50,730 bases of DNA from Bacillus sp. RO2. Lineage in GTDB: Bacteria; Bacillota; Bacilli; Bacillales; Bacillaceae_I. Location: the NCBI RefSeq assembly GCF_012911845.1, contig NZ_JAAXCU010000040.1, forward strand, positions 1-50,730, read 5' to 3'. Made by a program: the position numbers and the translations under genes. Shown here piece after piece: positions 1 through 8,944 of the stretch (position 1 is the stretch's first letter; every line of letters starts with the position of its first letter). Below the pieces are notes generated by a model. It saw only the letters and a list, made by a program, of their open reading frames with translations. It was not told where the DNA came from and made no database searches.

Positions 1-48
1 CCTACACCCTTAGCAGGGGCGCCTCTTCAGCCACTTGAGTACTTCTCC
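1..48 (-). tRNA. tRNA-Ser (GCU), 3' part cut off by window edge
   Basis: On the minus strand the sequence begins GGAGAAGTACTCAAGTGGCT, a typical class II serine tRNA 5' end with its D-arm, followed by an anticodon stem-loop reading CTGCTAA, giving anticodon GCU for AGC/AGU codons. The long variable arm and the 3' half lie outside the window. It is 3 bp downstream of tRNA-Asn, so the two are co-transcribed. Confidence 0.9.
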
Positions 49-51
49 ATA

Positions 52-126
52 TGGCTCCACCAGTAGGATTCGAACCTACGACCCTTCGGTTAACAGCCGA
101 ATGCTCTACCGCTGAGCTATGGTGGA
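52..126 (-). tRNA. tRNA-Asn (GUU)
   Basis: A complete 75-nt cloverleaf on the minus strand, from TCCACCA to an encoded CCA end. The acceptor stem TCCACC/GGTGGA pairs, the anticodon loop CTGTTAA gives GUU (Asn), and the T-arm has the canonical GGTTCGAATCC. It lies first in a tRNA cluster ahead of tRNA-Ser. Confidence 0.97.
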
Positions 127-173
127 ATAAAAACGGTACTAATTAAGTTCTTTCGTCGCAACCGACTGCTTTT

Positions 174-202
174 ATTTTAATAAGCTTGTACTTAAAAGTC
201 AA
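174..202 (-). promoter_or_regulatory. Sigma-A promoter for the tRNA cluster
   Basis: Minus-strand TTGACT, a 17-bp spacer and TAAAAT lie about 45 bp before tRNA-Asn. The position and near-consensus boxes suit a strong stable-RNA promoter. Assigned from sequence only. Confidence 0.7.
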
Positions 203-286
203 GTTTTTTTGGAACAAAAATGATATATTATCATAATTGTCATCCAGCCGTTTTTTAAAACAGCGACTAGAATAATTTATCATATC

Positions 287-760
287 TCACGGTTGCATGT
301 CAACACGCGTTCCTAATTCTTTTAACTTCCCTCTACATTTTCCACATCTATACTTGTTTGTATTCACTCTTCTTACTCTTTTATATTGCAGGTGACAATT
401 TACACATTCGTATATACGAAAAGTTTTTGGCTTGGATTCTTGTGTTTGGATTGGGGTACAGAATCTTGGTGCCCCCACTTTTTTCAATAATAAACGGAAA
501 TCAGCATCTCTGTGTTTGTAACCTTTACCTTGAATGTGCAGGTGGTAGTGACATAGTTCGTGTTTAATAATGCCTACTAGTTCGTCCATACCAAGTGCAT
601 CGTAATACTTTTTATTAATTTCAATGTTACTTGTGGAAGTGAGGTATCTTCCTCCCGTTGTTTTTAGGCGATGGTTAAAGGAGGCTTTGTGAAGGAAAGG
701 TCTGTTGAAATACTTAAGTGAGATTTCTTCTATTAACTTCTGGAGATCTTTGTCTTCCAT
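287..760 (-). CDS. sprT: SprT-family zinc metalloprotein (YdcK-like)
   Basis: A 157-aa SprT-like protein. The HELCH zinc-protease motif is at residues 67-71 within HELCHYHLH, and a C-terminal zinc ribbon has CVNC (119-122) and CGKC (139-142). The domain order is that of bacterial SprT/YdcK proteins, whose physiological substrate is not established; the eukaryotic relative Spartan cleaves DNA-protein crosslinks. The start is taken at ATG 760 because AAAGGAGGAGG lies just upstream; the in-frame codon 11 residues earlier would place that site inside the gene. It lies between cmpA and the tRNAs, as ydcK does in B. subtilis. Confidence 0.93.
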   Translation of the reverse strand: MEDKDLQKLIEEISLKYFNRPFLHKASFNHRLKTTGGRYLTSTSNIEINKKYYDALGMDELVGIIKHELCHYHLHIQGKGYKHRDADFRLLLKKVGAPRFCTPIQTQESKPKTFRIYECVNCHLQYKRVRRVNTNKYRCGKCRGKLKELGTRVDMQP

Positions 761-913
761 TTGTCCTCCTCCTTTCATTCGAACCCTCCCCATTATACTG
801 CATAGTATAGGAAAAAATAAGTCATTTATGTTTGGCTGTTTTCTATAAGATTTTTACGAAACAGCCCCTCATTATGAGCCTTCAAGTACAAGGTTGAAGG
901 AGGTAGTGAAGAG

Positions 914-1024
914 ATGCCGTCTTGGTTTAGGAAGCAGATGCAACGCGCATACCTGGAGAAGGATCGATATCAGATAAAAATGTTGAATCAGTGCTGGTTT
1001 TTCTATCATAAAAAGAATAGCTAA
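914..1024 (+). CDS. cmpA: Cortex morphogenetic protein CmpA, 36 aa
   Basis: A 36-codon frame beginning MPSWFRKQMQ and containing YQIKMLNQCWFFY closely matches the 37-aa B. subtilis CmpA as I recall it. CmpA delays spore cortex assembly with SpoIVA and is degraded through ClpXP in properly encased spores. An AAGGAGGT ribosome binding site lies about 10 bp before the ATG. The gene is divergent from sprT and convergent with tex, the same neighbourhood as in B. subtilis. Its presence is good evidence that the host makes endospores. It is easily missed because of its length. Confidence 0.9.
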   Translation: MPSWFRKQMQRAYLEKDRYQIKMLNQCWFFYHKKNS

Positions 1025-1039
1025 AAATGAAATAATCTC

Positions 1040-1104
1040 GTTGATTGGAGCGGACGGCGCGCAGACGCACGCAGCCAAGCGAAGCGCCGGGAACGGAATT
1101 CAAC
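1040..1104. repeat. Dispersed intergenic repeat, short form (copy B1)
   Basis: Starts GTTGATTGGAGCGG and ends GGGAACGGAATTCAAC; the termini are roughly inverted. Related to the copies at 30195-30280 and 32930-32994, which share GAAGCGCC-GGAACGGA near one end. It resembles an internally shortened, inverted version of the longer copies at 3529, 29981 and 36971. It lies directly after cmpA. Confidence 0.7.
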
Positions 1105-1130
1105 GGTAGTTATGGCTTTCTTACATTTTA

Positions 1131-1169
1131 AGAAAACCCCCGATAGCCTGTTTATTGGCCGGTCGGGGG
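1131..1169 (-). terminator. Intrinsic terminator of tex
   Basis: On the minus strand CCCCCGA (from 1169) pairs with TCGGGGG (to 1137), with a second AGGCTA-containing segment in the loop, followed by TTTTCTT. It lies 11 bp past the tex stop. Confidence 0.85.
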
Positions 1170-1180
1170 CTATTGTCTCT

Positions 1181-3367
1181 TTATACTTCTTGCTTTTCCG
1201 GTTGTAACATAGTCAAGGAAACTCTTCCTTTGTTTACTTCTACACCGTCGACCCAAACAGTGACTATATCACCGACAGAGACTACATCTAGTGGATGTTT
1301 CACAAATCGGTTGCTCAGCTTAGAAATATGGACTAGACCGTCTTGCTTCACTCCGATATCTACAAAGGCACCGAAGTCCACGACGTTTCGAACCGTTCCT
1401 TCTAATTCCATTCCTTTTTGCAGGTCTTCCATTTTTAAAACATCCTGCTTTAGAAGTGGTGTTGGCATATCATCACGCGGATCTCTTTCCGGCCTGATGA
1501 GAGAGTCAATGATGTCCTGAAGCGTGATAGGTCCGATGTTCAGATCTTCTGCTAATTTTTCGACATCTACATCTTTTAAAGCCTGCTGCAATTTTTCGGT
1601 CCCGATCTCTTTTTCAGATGTCCCGAGTTGCTTCAATAATTTTTTTACATCACTATACGTTTCAGGGTGGATGCCCGTTCTGTCTAATGGTTGCTTTCCG
1701 TCAATGATTCTTAAAAAGCCGATACATTGTTCATAGGTTTTTGCCCCTAGTCTTGGAATACCTTTGAGATCTGATCTGCTAGCAAACTTTCCTTCTTCCT
1801 CTCGCTTCTTCACTATATTATTGGCAACAGTCTTGGATAACCCTGCCACATATTGCAATAATGAGGAGGATGCCGTGTTTACATTTACCCCTACTTGGTT
1901 CACGACCGTTTCCACAACGAAATTCAAGGATTCCGCTAAACGTTTTTGCGCCACGTCATGTTGGTATTGACCGACTCCAACCGATTTCGGGTCTATTTTT
2001 ACAAGCTCCGCCAACGGGTCTTGCAGTCTTCTGGCAATAGAGACGGCACTTCTTTCTTCTACTTGTAGGTCAGGGAATTCTTCTCTTGCCAAATCAGAGG
2101 CCGAGTACACACTTGCCCCTGCTTCATTAACAATCAAGTACGAGATGCTCTTCCCGCATTGTTGGATGACATCAGCGAGTAATTGCTCCGTCTCCCTAGA
2201 TGCAGTCCCGTTTCCTATAGCCACTACTTCAATTTTGAATGTAGATAGTACGCCCAATAGCTTTTGGATAGACTCTTCTCGTTTCTTCTCCCCTGATGTA
2301 TGCGGATAGATAACACTTATATGAAGGACTTTTCCTGTTTCGTCGACAACCGCAAGTTTACAGCCTGTTCGATATGCAGGGTCCACTCCTAGTACCACTC
2401 GTCCTTTAAGAGGTGGTTGAAGAAGTAGGTTTCTTAGGTTCTCTGAAAAAATATGGATAGCTTGTTCTTCTGCTTTTTCTGTTAGCTCTTTTCTGATTTC
2501 GCGCTCTATCGCAGGCTCAATCAATCGCTTATACCCATCCTCCACCGCTTCTTTTATAAGAGGTGTAGCAATGGATGATTCTCGTTTAATTACTTGGCGA
2601 TTAAGGTATTCTACAATTCTTTCTGTCGGAGCAGCAATGGAGATTCGTAAGACTTCTTCTTTTTCTCCTCGATTTACTGCTAGAATTCGATGAGGAAGGA
2701 TTCTTGAGATCGCTTCTTCATACTCATAATACATAGCAAAGACTTCTTTTTCGTCTTTTTCCGCTTTCTTAACCGCTGATACTACTTTGCCTTGCTTAAA
2801 AGTAACATCGCGGATATATTGACGATAAGTTGGTTCATCAGAAAAAGTTTCAGCAAGAATATCCTTTGCTCCTTCTAACACCTCTTCAACGGTAGTTACT
2901 TCTTTTTCCTCAGAGAGAAAATCTGCAGCTTTTTCCTCAAGTGATGGAGAGGATGGGAACGTGAGGAGCCATTCTGCATAAGGTTCCAACCCTTTTTCTT
3001 TTGCAACTGTCGCTTTCGTGCGGCGTTTTTGTTTGTATGGTCGGTAGAGGTCCTCTACTTGTTGTAGTTTGGTTGATTTTAAGATGCTGACTTTTAGTTC
3101 GGGCGTGAGTTTCCCTTGTTCCTCGATCAGACGGGTAACTTCTTCTTTTCTATTTTCAAGGTTTTGTATGTATTGCCATTTTTCCATGACAGCTCTAATT
3201 TGTACTTCGTCTAGTGAGCCGGTTTGTTCTTTTCGGTATCTGGCGATAAAAGGAACGGTGTTGCCTTCTTCTAAAAGTGCAATTACTTTTTTCGCTTGTC
3301 CTTTTGTCACTTCTACATCTTTCACTAATAGGTTGACCAATTGCTCGTTTTTATCGTTCCATTCCAA
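1181..3367 (-). CDS. tex: Tex-family S1 RNA-binding transcription accessory protein
   Basis: A 728-aa Tex/YdcI protein. Tex proteins bind nucleic acid and associate with transcription; the exact role in Bacillus is open. Visible parts in order: N-terminal helical Tex region (1-190) with VPFIARYRKE near 38; a YqgF/RNase H-like fold starting VVLGVDPAYRTG at about 324; a helix-hairpin-helix segment (500-560, GIPRLGAKT); and a C-terminal S1 domain (650-722, DFGAFVDIGVKQDGLVHIS). Length is close to the family norm. It is convergent with cmpA and downstream of rsbX, as in B. subtilis. Confidence 0.96.
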   Translation of the reverse strand: MEWNDKNEQLVNLLVKDVEVTKGQAKKVIALLEEGNTVPFIARYRKEQTGSLDEVQIRAVMEKWQYIQNLENRKEEVTRLIEEQGKLTPELKVSILKSTKLQQVEDLYRPYKQKRRTKATVAKEKGLEPYAEWLLTFPSSPSLEEKAADFLSEEKEVTTVEEVLEGAKDILAETFSDEPTYRQYIRDVTFKQGKVVSAVKKAEKDEKEVFAMYYEYEEAISRILPHRILAVNRGEKEEVLRISIAAPTERIVEYLNRQVIKRESSIATPLIKEAVEDGYKRLIEPAIEREIRKELTEKAEEQAIHIFSENLRNLLLQPPLKGRVVLGVDPAYRTGCKLAVVDETGKVLHISVIYPHTSGEKKREESIQKLLGVLSTFKIEVVAIGNGTASRETEQLLADVIQQCGKSISYLIVNEAGASVYSASDLAREEFPDLQVEERSAVSIARRLQDPLAELVKIDPKSVGVGQYQHDVAQKRLAESLNFVVETVVNQVGVNVNTASSSLLQYVAGLSKTVANNIVKKREEEGKFASRSDLKGIPRLGAKTYEQCIGFLRIIDGKQPLDRTGIHPETYSDVKKLLKQLGTSEKEIGTEKLQQALKDVDVEKLAEDLNIGPITLQDIIDSLIRPERDPRDDMPTPLLKQDVLKMEDLQKGMELEGTVRNVVDFGAFVDIGVKQDGLVHISKLSNRFVKHPLDVVSVGDIVTVWVDGVEVNKGRVSLTMLQPEKQEV

Positions 3368-3528
3368 TTTTGTAGCCTCCCAACATATTAACCCATCTTC
3401 TATTTTAGCAAATTATTCGGACAAAGAAAAAAGACTAACATGGAAATGTCAGTCCTGAACTTTGAAAGTTGCGGCAAGCCTGAGGCCACTGGAAAATCTT
3501 TGATTTTAGAATTTTTTTAAACACCGCT

Positions 3529-3650
3529 GTTGATTTCCGCAAATGGCTTCGCTTTCCTAGGGGCGCTGCTGGAGCCTCCTCGGCTACGCCTGCGGGGTCT
3601 CCACCTAGCGCTATCTCCCTTAGGAGTCTTCGCCTTTTGCTCCAATCACC
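3529..3650. repeat. Dispersed intergenic repeat, long form (copy A1)
   Basis: Runs from GTTGATTTCCGCAAATGGC to GCTCCAATCACC and contains GAGCCTCCTCGGCT, GCCTGCGGGGTCT and AGGAGTCTTCGCC, words repeated in the copies at 29981 and 36971 and partly at 20352. It occupies most of the 405-bp gap between rsbX and tex. No coding potential or polyU terminator is visible; the inner CCTAGG...CCTAGC and GGAG...CTCC words could fold. Confidence 0.8.
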
Positions 3651-3772
3651 AGCTAGGAATCATTGAAAACTTTACGTTATCAGTTTTTCAGTGACCTCGA
3701 AAGAACGCGGTGTTTTTGCGACTTCCAGCACAATCAACTTAGTTTTTAAAAATAGTTAAGTTTTCGTTCTCC

Positions 3773-4372
3773 CTAGTGGATTTCTCCTGAGATGATGGTG
3801 ACATCGTCCATGCCGTTGCTTGTGAACATCGCTGCGATTTCTAGCAGGGATGTAGCGGATGGGATGTCTTTGATGTACTTTTTTACAGACGGTATATTTA
3901 ATCCATCAGAGTAGATGAAAAACTTCATATTGGAACTGTAGGGAAAACGATGGGTTTTAAGAGTTTGAGGTCTCCCAGATAAGTAGCCTTTGACTGGAAG
4001 TGGGTAAATTAGCTTTTCTGTCGGAGGATATAGGAAAAATCGAATATTCCCTACACAGCTGTACACAACTTCTCGCTGGGCATAGTTGACTTTCAGCACA
4101 GAAACTGCTGCCCCACGCTTATTCCTCATCGCTTCATTACAAGCTTTCATGATAACCGAAACGTCTTCTGTTTCATGGTCTTTGGCAGCGGAAATAACTG
4201 CTTGAGATGCGTCGTGGGCATATTCTCCGCTACCTAAACCATCTGCTACTACACATAAAAAGTAGTCATCTGTTGTACTTACATAGTAGCTGTCCCCACA
4301 GAAATACATTCCGTTTTTCGCATTCTGGTAGGCATTCACGTTCGCTCTTTCATGTTTGAACTGTTCGATCAT
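3773..4372 (-). CDS. rsbX: RsbX, phosphoserine phosphatase of the sigma-B feedback loop
   Basis: A 199-aa single-domain PP2C phosphatase. Metal-binding Asp motifs appear as CGDSYY (about 25-30), VVADGLGSGE (41-50) and the C-terminal DDVTIIS. In B. subtilis RsbX dephosphorylates RsbS and RsbR to reset the stressosome after stress. The start overlaps the sigB stop by 4 bp, so the two are translationally coupled as the distal genes of the sigma-B operon. Confidence 0.95.
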   Translation of the reverse strand: MIEQFKHERANVNAYQNAKNGMYFCGDSYYVSTTDDYFLCVVADGLGSGEYAHDASQAVISAAKDHETEDVSVIMKACNEAMRNKRGAAVSVLKVNYAQREVVYSCVGNIRFFLYPPTEKLIYPLPVKGYLSGRPQTLKTHRFPYSSNMKFFIYSDGLNIPSVKKYIKDIPSATSLLEIAAMFTSNGMDDVTIISGEIH

Positions 4373-5154
4373 GAAAAAATCTCCGTGTTTGCATTATCTT
4401 CCAAAAACGCTTGCTTGAGCTTGGTTAGCGCTTTACGTTGCAGCCTTGAGACATGCATTTGCGAAATACCCAACTTTTCCCCTGTTTCTTTCTGACTCAT
4501 ATTCTTAAAAAATGTGCAATCGATAATCTGTTTTTCTCTTTCTGAAAGCACATGGAATATTTTTTGCAGTAGAAGCTGCTGATCCACCTGATCGAATCCA
4601 GCATCCTGGTTTCCTACGATGTCCAGGATGGTTACTGTACTTCCATCAGAGTCAGCCTCGATGGCATTATCAACAGACAGAGCTTGATAGTTCTGGCTCA
4701 TCTCCATCGCTTCCAATACTTCTTCTTCGGTTACTTCCAAGTAATCAGCAATTTCAAAAACTTTTGGTGAACGTTGTAGTTCATTTGTCAGTTCTTCTAC
4801 GGCAGATTTTATCTTTGGTCCGATTTCCTTTATTCTACGCGGAACATGGACGCTCCATGTTTTATCTCGAAGGAAACGTTTAATTTCCCCGATGATTGTC
4901 GGAACGGCAAATGCCTCAAAACTTCGGCCAAAACTTGCATCAAAACGCTTCATGGCTCCAAGCAAACCGATCATCCCTACTTGGGAAAGGTCTTCGTGAA
5001 AGGCTTTGCCTCTCGAATATTTACGAGCGATGGATTCAACAAGTGCAGTATAATGCTCTACTAATTGCAACTGCGATACTTCACAACCATCTTGTTGGTA
5101 CCGCTCTAATAGCATATTAACATCCAGCTTACTGGACGGAGATTGATTCTGCAT
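4369..5154 (-). CDS. sigB: RNA polymerase sigma factor SigB
   Basis: A 261-aa group 3 sigma factor. Region 2 contains FHEDLSQVGMIGLLGAMKRF, region 3 contains DKTWSVHVPRRIKEIG, and the region 4.2 helix-turn-helix includes ISQMHVSRLQRKAL. These closely resemble B. subtilis SigB. I place the start at ATG 5154 (MQNQS) because AGGTGG lies 6 bp upstream and it matches the homologue length; it overlaps the end of rsbW by 26 bp. SigB directs the general stress regulon and is held inactive by RsbW. Confidence 0.97.
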   Translation of the reverse strand: MQNQSPSSKLDVNMLLERYQQDGCEVSQLQLVEHYTALVESIARKYSRGKAFHEDLSQVGMIGLLGAMKRFDASFGRSFEAFAVPTIIGEIKRFLRDKTWSVHVPRRIKEIGPKIKSAVEELTNELQRSPKVFEIADYLEVTEEEVLEAMEMSQNYQALSVDNAIEADSDGSTVTILDIVGNQDAGFDQVDQQLLLQKIFHVLSEREKQIIDCTFFKNMSQKETGEKLGISQMHVSRLQRKALTKLKQAFLEDNANTEIFS

Positions 5155-5605
5155 CCCTTTCCACCTGCTCTCCTTGTACATACTTTGTCATGAAGACCGT
5201 AACGCCTTGATTGCTGTGCACCTTCACATCATCCATCAGCGTTTGGATTAAGAATAATCCTAACCCTCCTTCTGGCAAAGTTTCTACTGGTTGCGACTCG
5301 GTGTATGGACCTAATTCTTCCCTTACTTTGTCAAAATCAAAGCTTTGTCCATTATCAGCTACCACTAACTCAAGTCGGTCTTTATAAATACCAAATCCGA
5401 TTCGAATATTTCCTTTTTCATCTTGCTTATAAGCATGCTCTACCGCATTGGTACACGCTTCACTTAATGCAATTTTAATATCTTCAATTTCATCGTATGA
5501 GAAGCCCATACGATTCGCAATTCCAGATAAAGTAAGACGGATAACTCCTACATACTCCGCTTTTGCCGGAAAAGCCATTTCTATATAGTCATAAGCCCGG
5601 TTCAT
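5129..5605 (-). CDS. rsbW: Anti-sigma-B factor and serine kinase RsbW
   Basis: A 158-aa GHKL-type kinase. The N box is ALSEACTNAVEHAY, G1 is VVADNGQSFDF and G2 is EGGLGLFLIQTL. RsbW either binds SigB or phosphorylates RsbV on a serine, depending on ATP and RsbV state. It lies between rsbV and sigB in the conserved order. The rsbV-rsbW gap is 47 bp and the 3' end overlaps sigB. Confidence 0.97.
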   Translation of the reverse strand: MNRAYDYIEMAFPAKAEYVGVIRLTLSGIANRMGFSYDEIEDIKIALSEACTNAVEHAYKQDEKGNIRIGFGIYKDRLELVVADNGQSFDFDKVREELGPYTESQPVETLPEGGLGLFLIQTLMDDVKVHSNQGVTVFMTKYVQGEQVERDAESISVQ

Positions 5606-5652
5606 TGTTCCCCCACCTTTAAGTGAACTTATTTAACGGCTGCTAAAAGAGC

Positions 5653-5961
5653 CTATTTAATTTCCATGATTCCTGCTAAACCAGTAATATCAAACAATCT
5701 CTTTAAACGATCCGATAAACCTACTAGACGAAAGACACCGTTGTTTGCTTTTACGGTTTTAAAGAAACCTACAAACATCCCTAAGCCTGTGCTGTCCATA
5801 TAATTAACATTCGATAAATCAAATACTAGTTCTCCAGTAAATCCTTCTAATAGAGGGGCGACCTTTTCCTTTACCTTCGGAGCAGTATAGGCGTCTATTT
5901 CCCCTTCCAGGACGACAAGCGTCTGATTTAAATCTTCTTTTATTTGAATGTCCATATTCAT
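5653..5961 (-). CDS. rsbV: Anti-anti-sigma factor RsbV
   Basis: A 102-aa STAS-domain protein. The phosphorylatable serine lies in YMDSTGLG (Ser57, equivalent to B. subtilis Ser56). The unphosphorylated form captures RsbW and frees SigB; RsbU restores it by dephosphorylation. It is the first gene after the internal sigma-B promoter, so rsbV-rsbW-sigB-rsbX can be autoamplified. An AGGTGACGAAAGA segment precedes the ATG. Confidence 0.96.
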   Translation of the reverse strand: MNMDIQIKEDLNQTLVVLEGEIDAYTAPKVKEKVAPLLEGFTGELVFDLSNVNYMDSTGLGMFVGFFKTVKANNGVFRLVGLSDRLKRLFDITGLAGIMEIK

Positions 5962-6018
5962 TCTTTCGTCACCTCAAACATGAATTAGAATTCCACTTTT
6001 AGGTCATCCCAATACTAA

Positions 6019-6043
6019 ATACCCGCTTCTCAAACTTTTAAAC
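6019..6043 (-). promoter_or_regulatory. Sigma-B autoregulatory promoter
   Basis: Minus-strand GTTTAA, a 13-bp spacer and GGGTAT: an exact match to the sigma-B consensus. It overlaps the last codons of rsbU and lies 58 bp before rsbV, the position of the autocatalytic promoter in B. subtilis. Confidence 0.93.
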
Positions 6044-7045
6044 CTTTCTTTTTAAAATAATTAAGGTAAAGTCATCTCTAAGCTGAAAGTCCTGGATTTT
6101 CTCCAGATCCCTGTATACAAGCTCGACAATGGCCTGAGGGGGTAAGTCAATATAAGACCGTATTAAATCTATTATTTTATCAACCTCGATAAATCCTTCT
6201 TCTGTACGGCATTCTGTTACTCCATCTGAGAAGAGGATCACCATATCATCAACTTCAATTCTTTTTTCATACTGTTGATAGGTTGCAAGTCTGTCAATAC
6301 CAAGAACAAGCCCTCTGGCATCCAGCTCATAAAATTCATTTTTCTTCGCATCAAAATACAACGGTGGTTCGTGCCCCGCAGAAGAGAATGAGAAGAGATG
6401 TTTGTGAAGGTCATACATCCCGTAGAACATCGTGATGAACATGCTGGCATCCACATTTTGTTCCACCACTCTATTTAAGTTCCCAAGCACATAGCTTGGA
6501 GCAACTCTAGTATCTGGTAAACTATCCATTGCGTATTTGATCATACTCATACACATCGCAGCCGGAATGCCTTTACCGATTACATCCGCTATAGCCACAC
6601 TGAACGAATCTTTCTCGTTATGGACAAAGTGGTAATAGTCTCCGCTCATATGTTTAGCAGGTACACTGATCGCACCAATCTCTACTGAGTCCGTTTCAGG
6701 AATCTTTGTTTCGAGAAGCGTTTGTTGGACATTTGCTGCAATTTCAATCTCCGTCTGAATTTCCTGTTGTCGGTGGCGCAGGCTTTGGTGTTCCCTGTAA
6801 GCAATCCCATAGCCTATCATCACTTCAAGTAAAAAATCCAAGGAATGCAATATATTGTCCGGGATGTCCGGAGAAAGATCTTGCAACATAGACTTATGCA
6901 CACTGATGATTTCTTCAGGTGAAATTTTCTCCCCTAGCAATCTGCGACTGAACTCCTGCCCTTTATAGAGCGCCTCCTCGGACTGGCGGTTTAAATAGGC
7001 TGAGAGTATCTCTTTATATTCTGATTCAAGTTTTTCGTAATTCAT
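6038..7045 (-). CDS. rsbU: RsbU, PP2C phosphatase activating sigma-B
   Basis: A 335-aa two-domain protein. The N-terminal four-helix region (1-90) is the RsbT-binding domain. The C-terminal PP2C-type SpoIIE domain has HMSGDYYH, VAIADVIGKGIPAAM, SSAGHEPPL and LFSDGVTE, with the metal-binding aspartates in place. RsbT released from the stressosome stimulates it to dephosphorylate RsbV-P. It is 15 bp downstream of rsbT. Confidence 0.96.
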   Translation of the reverse strand: MNYEKLESEYKEILSAYLNRQSEEALYKGQEFSRRLLGEKISPEEIISVHKSMLQDLSPDIPDNILHSLDFLLEVMIGYGIAYREHQSLRHRQQEIQTEIEIAANVQQTLLETKIPETDSVEIGAISVPAKHMSGDYYHFVHNEKDSFSVAIADVIGKGIPAAMCMSMIKYAMDSLPDTRVAPSYVLGNLNRVVEQNVDASMFITMFYGMYDLHKHLFSFSSAGHEPPLYFDAKKNEFYELDARGLVLGIDRLATYQQYEKRIEVDDMVILFSDGVTECRTEEGFIEVDKIIDLIRSYIDLPPQAIVELVYRDLEKIQDFQLRDDFTLIILKRKV

Positions 7046-7060
7046 GGGTTATCCCCCTTC

Positions 7061-7465
7061 CTAGCGAACCCACTTTACGGCATGAATCGTCGTTCCTTCT
7101 CCAGAAGTCGAATCGATTTGAAACGAGTCCATTAACCGCTTAACTCCAGGTAATCCGGCTCCTAGGCCTCCTGATGTCGAATAACCATCCTCCATCACCT
7201 GTCGGATGTCGGAAATTCCCGGCCCATCATCTGTGGCTATCACTTTTAGACCTATTTTTCCATATTCATCCATTTCTTCTACACAAATTTGACCTGTACC
7301 TGCATACAAATAAATATTTCGTGCCAACTCCGAAATTGCGGTAGTTATCCTCGCTTGGTCTACCGTTCCGAAACCCAGATCTTTGGCAACATTCCTACCC
7401 ATTTGTCGGGCAGCTACGATGTCCCATTCGTTTCTTATTTTTACACAGGATTGGACAGTCATCAT
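7061..7465 (-). CDS. rsbT: Stressosome serine/threonine kinase RsbT
   Basis: A 134-aa GHKL kinase, close in length and sequence to B. subtilis RsbT (133 aa): EWDIVAARQMGRNVAKDLGF, then the N box TAISELARNIYLYAG, ATDDGPGIS and TSGGLGAGLPG. It phosphorylates RsbS and RsbR, then leaves the stressosome to activate RsbU. Its ATG abuts the rsbS stop. MM at the start leaves the first residue ambiguous. Confidence 0.96.
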   Translation of the reverse strand: MMTVQSCVKIRNEWDIVAARQMGRNVAKDLGFGTVDQARITTAISELARNIYLYAGTGQICVEEMDEYGKIGLKVIATDDGPGISDIRQVMEDGYSTSGGLGAGLPGVKRLMDSFQIDSTSGEGTTIHAVKWVR

Positions 7466-7822
7466 TTACTCCCCCAGTTCCTGTTGTAATTTCTCTAGAC
7501 CCTTTTCTAAATCTAATGCCGTGAACACTTCATCCAACTGGATTCCAAGTTCAACTAAAGTGATGGCTACAGCAGGTTGAATACCTGTAAGAACGACTTG
7601 CGCTCCCATAAGTTTTGACATGCTGATGACATCTCCAAGCACTTTTGCAATAAATGAATCAATCATATCAACGGAGGTCAAGTCAATGACGACTCCATTT
7701 GCACCTGTTTCATGTATTCTGTTTAGAAGATCTTCTTGAAATTGCAACGCAGTTTGATCATCTAATTCCCATTGGATAGATATTAAAAGGCAATTGTGAA
7801 GCTTTAGAATAGGTATTCTCAC
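7466..7822 (-). CDS. rsbS: Stressosome scaffold RsbS
   Basis: A 118-aa STAS-domain protein that is nearly colinear with B. subtilis RsbS. The RsbT phosphorylation site is Ser56 in [10 protein letters not shown] (Ser59 in B. subtilis). RsbS sequesters RsbT in the 1.8-MDa stressosome core. Its start overlaps the rsbR stop by 4 bp (ATGA), suggesting coupled translation. Confidence 0.96.
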   Translation of the reverse strand: MRIPILKLHNCLLISIQWELDDQTALQFQEDLLNRIHETGANGVVIDLTSVDMIDSFIAKVLGDVISMSKLMGAQVVLTGIQPAVAITLVELGIQLDEVFTALDLEKGLEKLQQELGE

Positions 7823-8646
7823 TCTTTATCCCCCACAGTCACAATTTGTCTGTTTGTCATTTCAAGCGCTGTTTCAATCCCTTTTTTCAGGGAATTCTTC
7901 GTAATAATTTGGTCTAGATTAATTCCCAAATTGACAATTGTTTGGGCAATTTCAGGGCGAATGCCAACCAACAAGCATTTCGCACCGACTAGTCGAACCG
8001 CTTCTGCAGCCTGAATAATATGATGAGCTACCATGGTATCGACAACAGGTACACCTGTAATATCAATAAGGACCACTTCCGCACGGTGTTTGACCACACC
8101 TTGAAGGAGGTTTTCCATAATCTGTCTTGCACGTTCTGTGTCAATAGTTCCTACTAGCGGCATGACAGAGATCTTGTCAAATACCGGGATAAGAGGCGCA
8201 GCTAATTCTTGCAACGCAATTTTTTGCATGGAAACCGTGTGCTCCCAAGAACCTGTATACGATTTTAAAATTTCATTACCTACCGGACGAAGCCATTGAT
8301 CAAAATCGTAAATTAAAGAGACTTTACGGCTGTCATCGACATGATTTGTCATTCCTTCATATACGATTTTTCCAAAAAGCGATAAGCCTTCTGTTACATA
8401 TATTAGTGGCCAGCCAAAACGAACAATTTTCTCAGCAAAGTCCGTCAACACATTCGATAGGTCATCGGAGTTTTTGCTAATATTGTTCAAAAGCAAATTG
8501 ATGTATTCACGGCTTGTACTTAAATAGACTTTTTCAGAGATAGCTTTTAACTCTTTCTTTTCGCCGATCTCGTCCATTCCTTCGATCCACTGATTAAAGA
8601 TTGATTCGCGATTTTCCTCAATATACTTAATTATCTCTTGATTCAT
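7819..8646 (-). CDS. rsbRA: Stressosome sensor RsbRA
   Basis: A 275-aa RsbR paralogue with an N-terminal globin-like sensor domain (about 1-140) and a C-terminal STAS domain (about 150-265). RsbT target threonines are conserved in GTIDTERA (Thr170) and PVVDTMVAH (Thr204). It is the first gene of the operon, preceded by a sigma-A-type promoter and a GGAGCC ribosome binding site. The other RsbR paralogues known in Bacillus are not in this window. Confidence 0.95.
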   Translation of the reverse strand: MNQEIIKYIEENRESIFNQWIEGMDEIGEKKELKAISEKVYLSTSREYINLLLNNISKNSDDLSNVLTDFAEKIVRFGWPLIYVTEGLSLFGKIVYEGMTNHVDDSRKVSLIYDFDQWLRPVGNEILKSYTGSWEHTVSMQKIALQELAAPLIPVFDKISVMPLVGTIDTERARQIMENLLQGVVKHRAEVVLIDITGVPVVDTMVAHHIIQAAEAVRLVGAKCLLVGIRPEIAQTIVNLGINLDQIITKNSLKKGIETALEMTNRQIVTVGDKE

Positions 8647-8714
8647 TATCCCGGCTCCTTTATTCGGTAATAGATATATTTAAAAATTGAAGTAATTATA
8701 GCTATACTATTACC

Positions 8715-8744
8715 ACTATAAATTTTTATCATTTTAAAAGTCAA
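8715..8744 (-). promoter_or_regulatory. Sigma-A promoter of the rsb operon
   Basis: Minus-strand TTGACT, an 18-bp spacer and TATAGT, ending about 70 bp before rsbRA. It supplies the basal transcript of the whole operon, separate from the internal sigma-B promoter. Confidence 0.75.
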
Positions 8745-8833
8745 ATATGATTAGTCCCATTTAACCCATTATTGTGGTTTATTTACCTATTTTTGGTGGT
8801 ACCTTTGTAGGAAAGGTACATAATTTGGCCAAA

Positions 8834-8859
8834 ACCGCTGTTGATTTCCGCAAATGGCT
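8834..8859. repeat. Remnant of the dispersed intergenic repeat (A2)
   Basis: The 26 bp from ACCGCTGTTG to CAAATGGCT are identical to the left edge of copy A1 (3523-3548), then similarity stops at TAGGGTTC. It looks like a truncated copy between ndoA and rsbRA. Confidence 0.7.
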
Positions 8860-8883
8860 AGGGTTCTAATCTTACCGAAGCAA

Positions 8884-8918
8884 AATAAAAAAGCTACTCA
8901 CGCGCTTGTGAATAGCTT
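8884..8918 (-). terminator. Intrinsic terminator of ndoAI-ndoA
   Basis: Minus-strand AAGCTATTCAC pairs with GTGAGTAGCTT around a 6-nt loop, followed by TTTTATTTTG. It lies 26 bp past the ndoA stop. Confidence 0.88.
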
Positions 8919-8944
8919 CTTATCGATAAAACGGATTCAACATA

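Noticed and set aside
872-1078. A 68-residue minus-strand frame between sprT and tex
   Set aside because: It is antisense to cmpA, which has clear homology and a strong ribosome binding site.
3737-3763. Terminator of rsbX
   Set aside because: AACTTA/TAAGTT is a short AT-only inverted repeat without a following T run.
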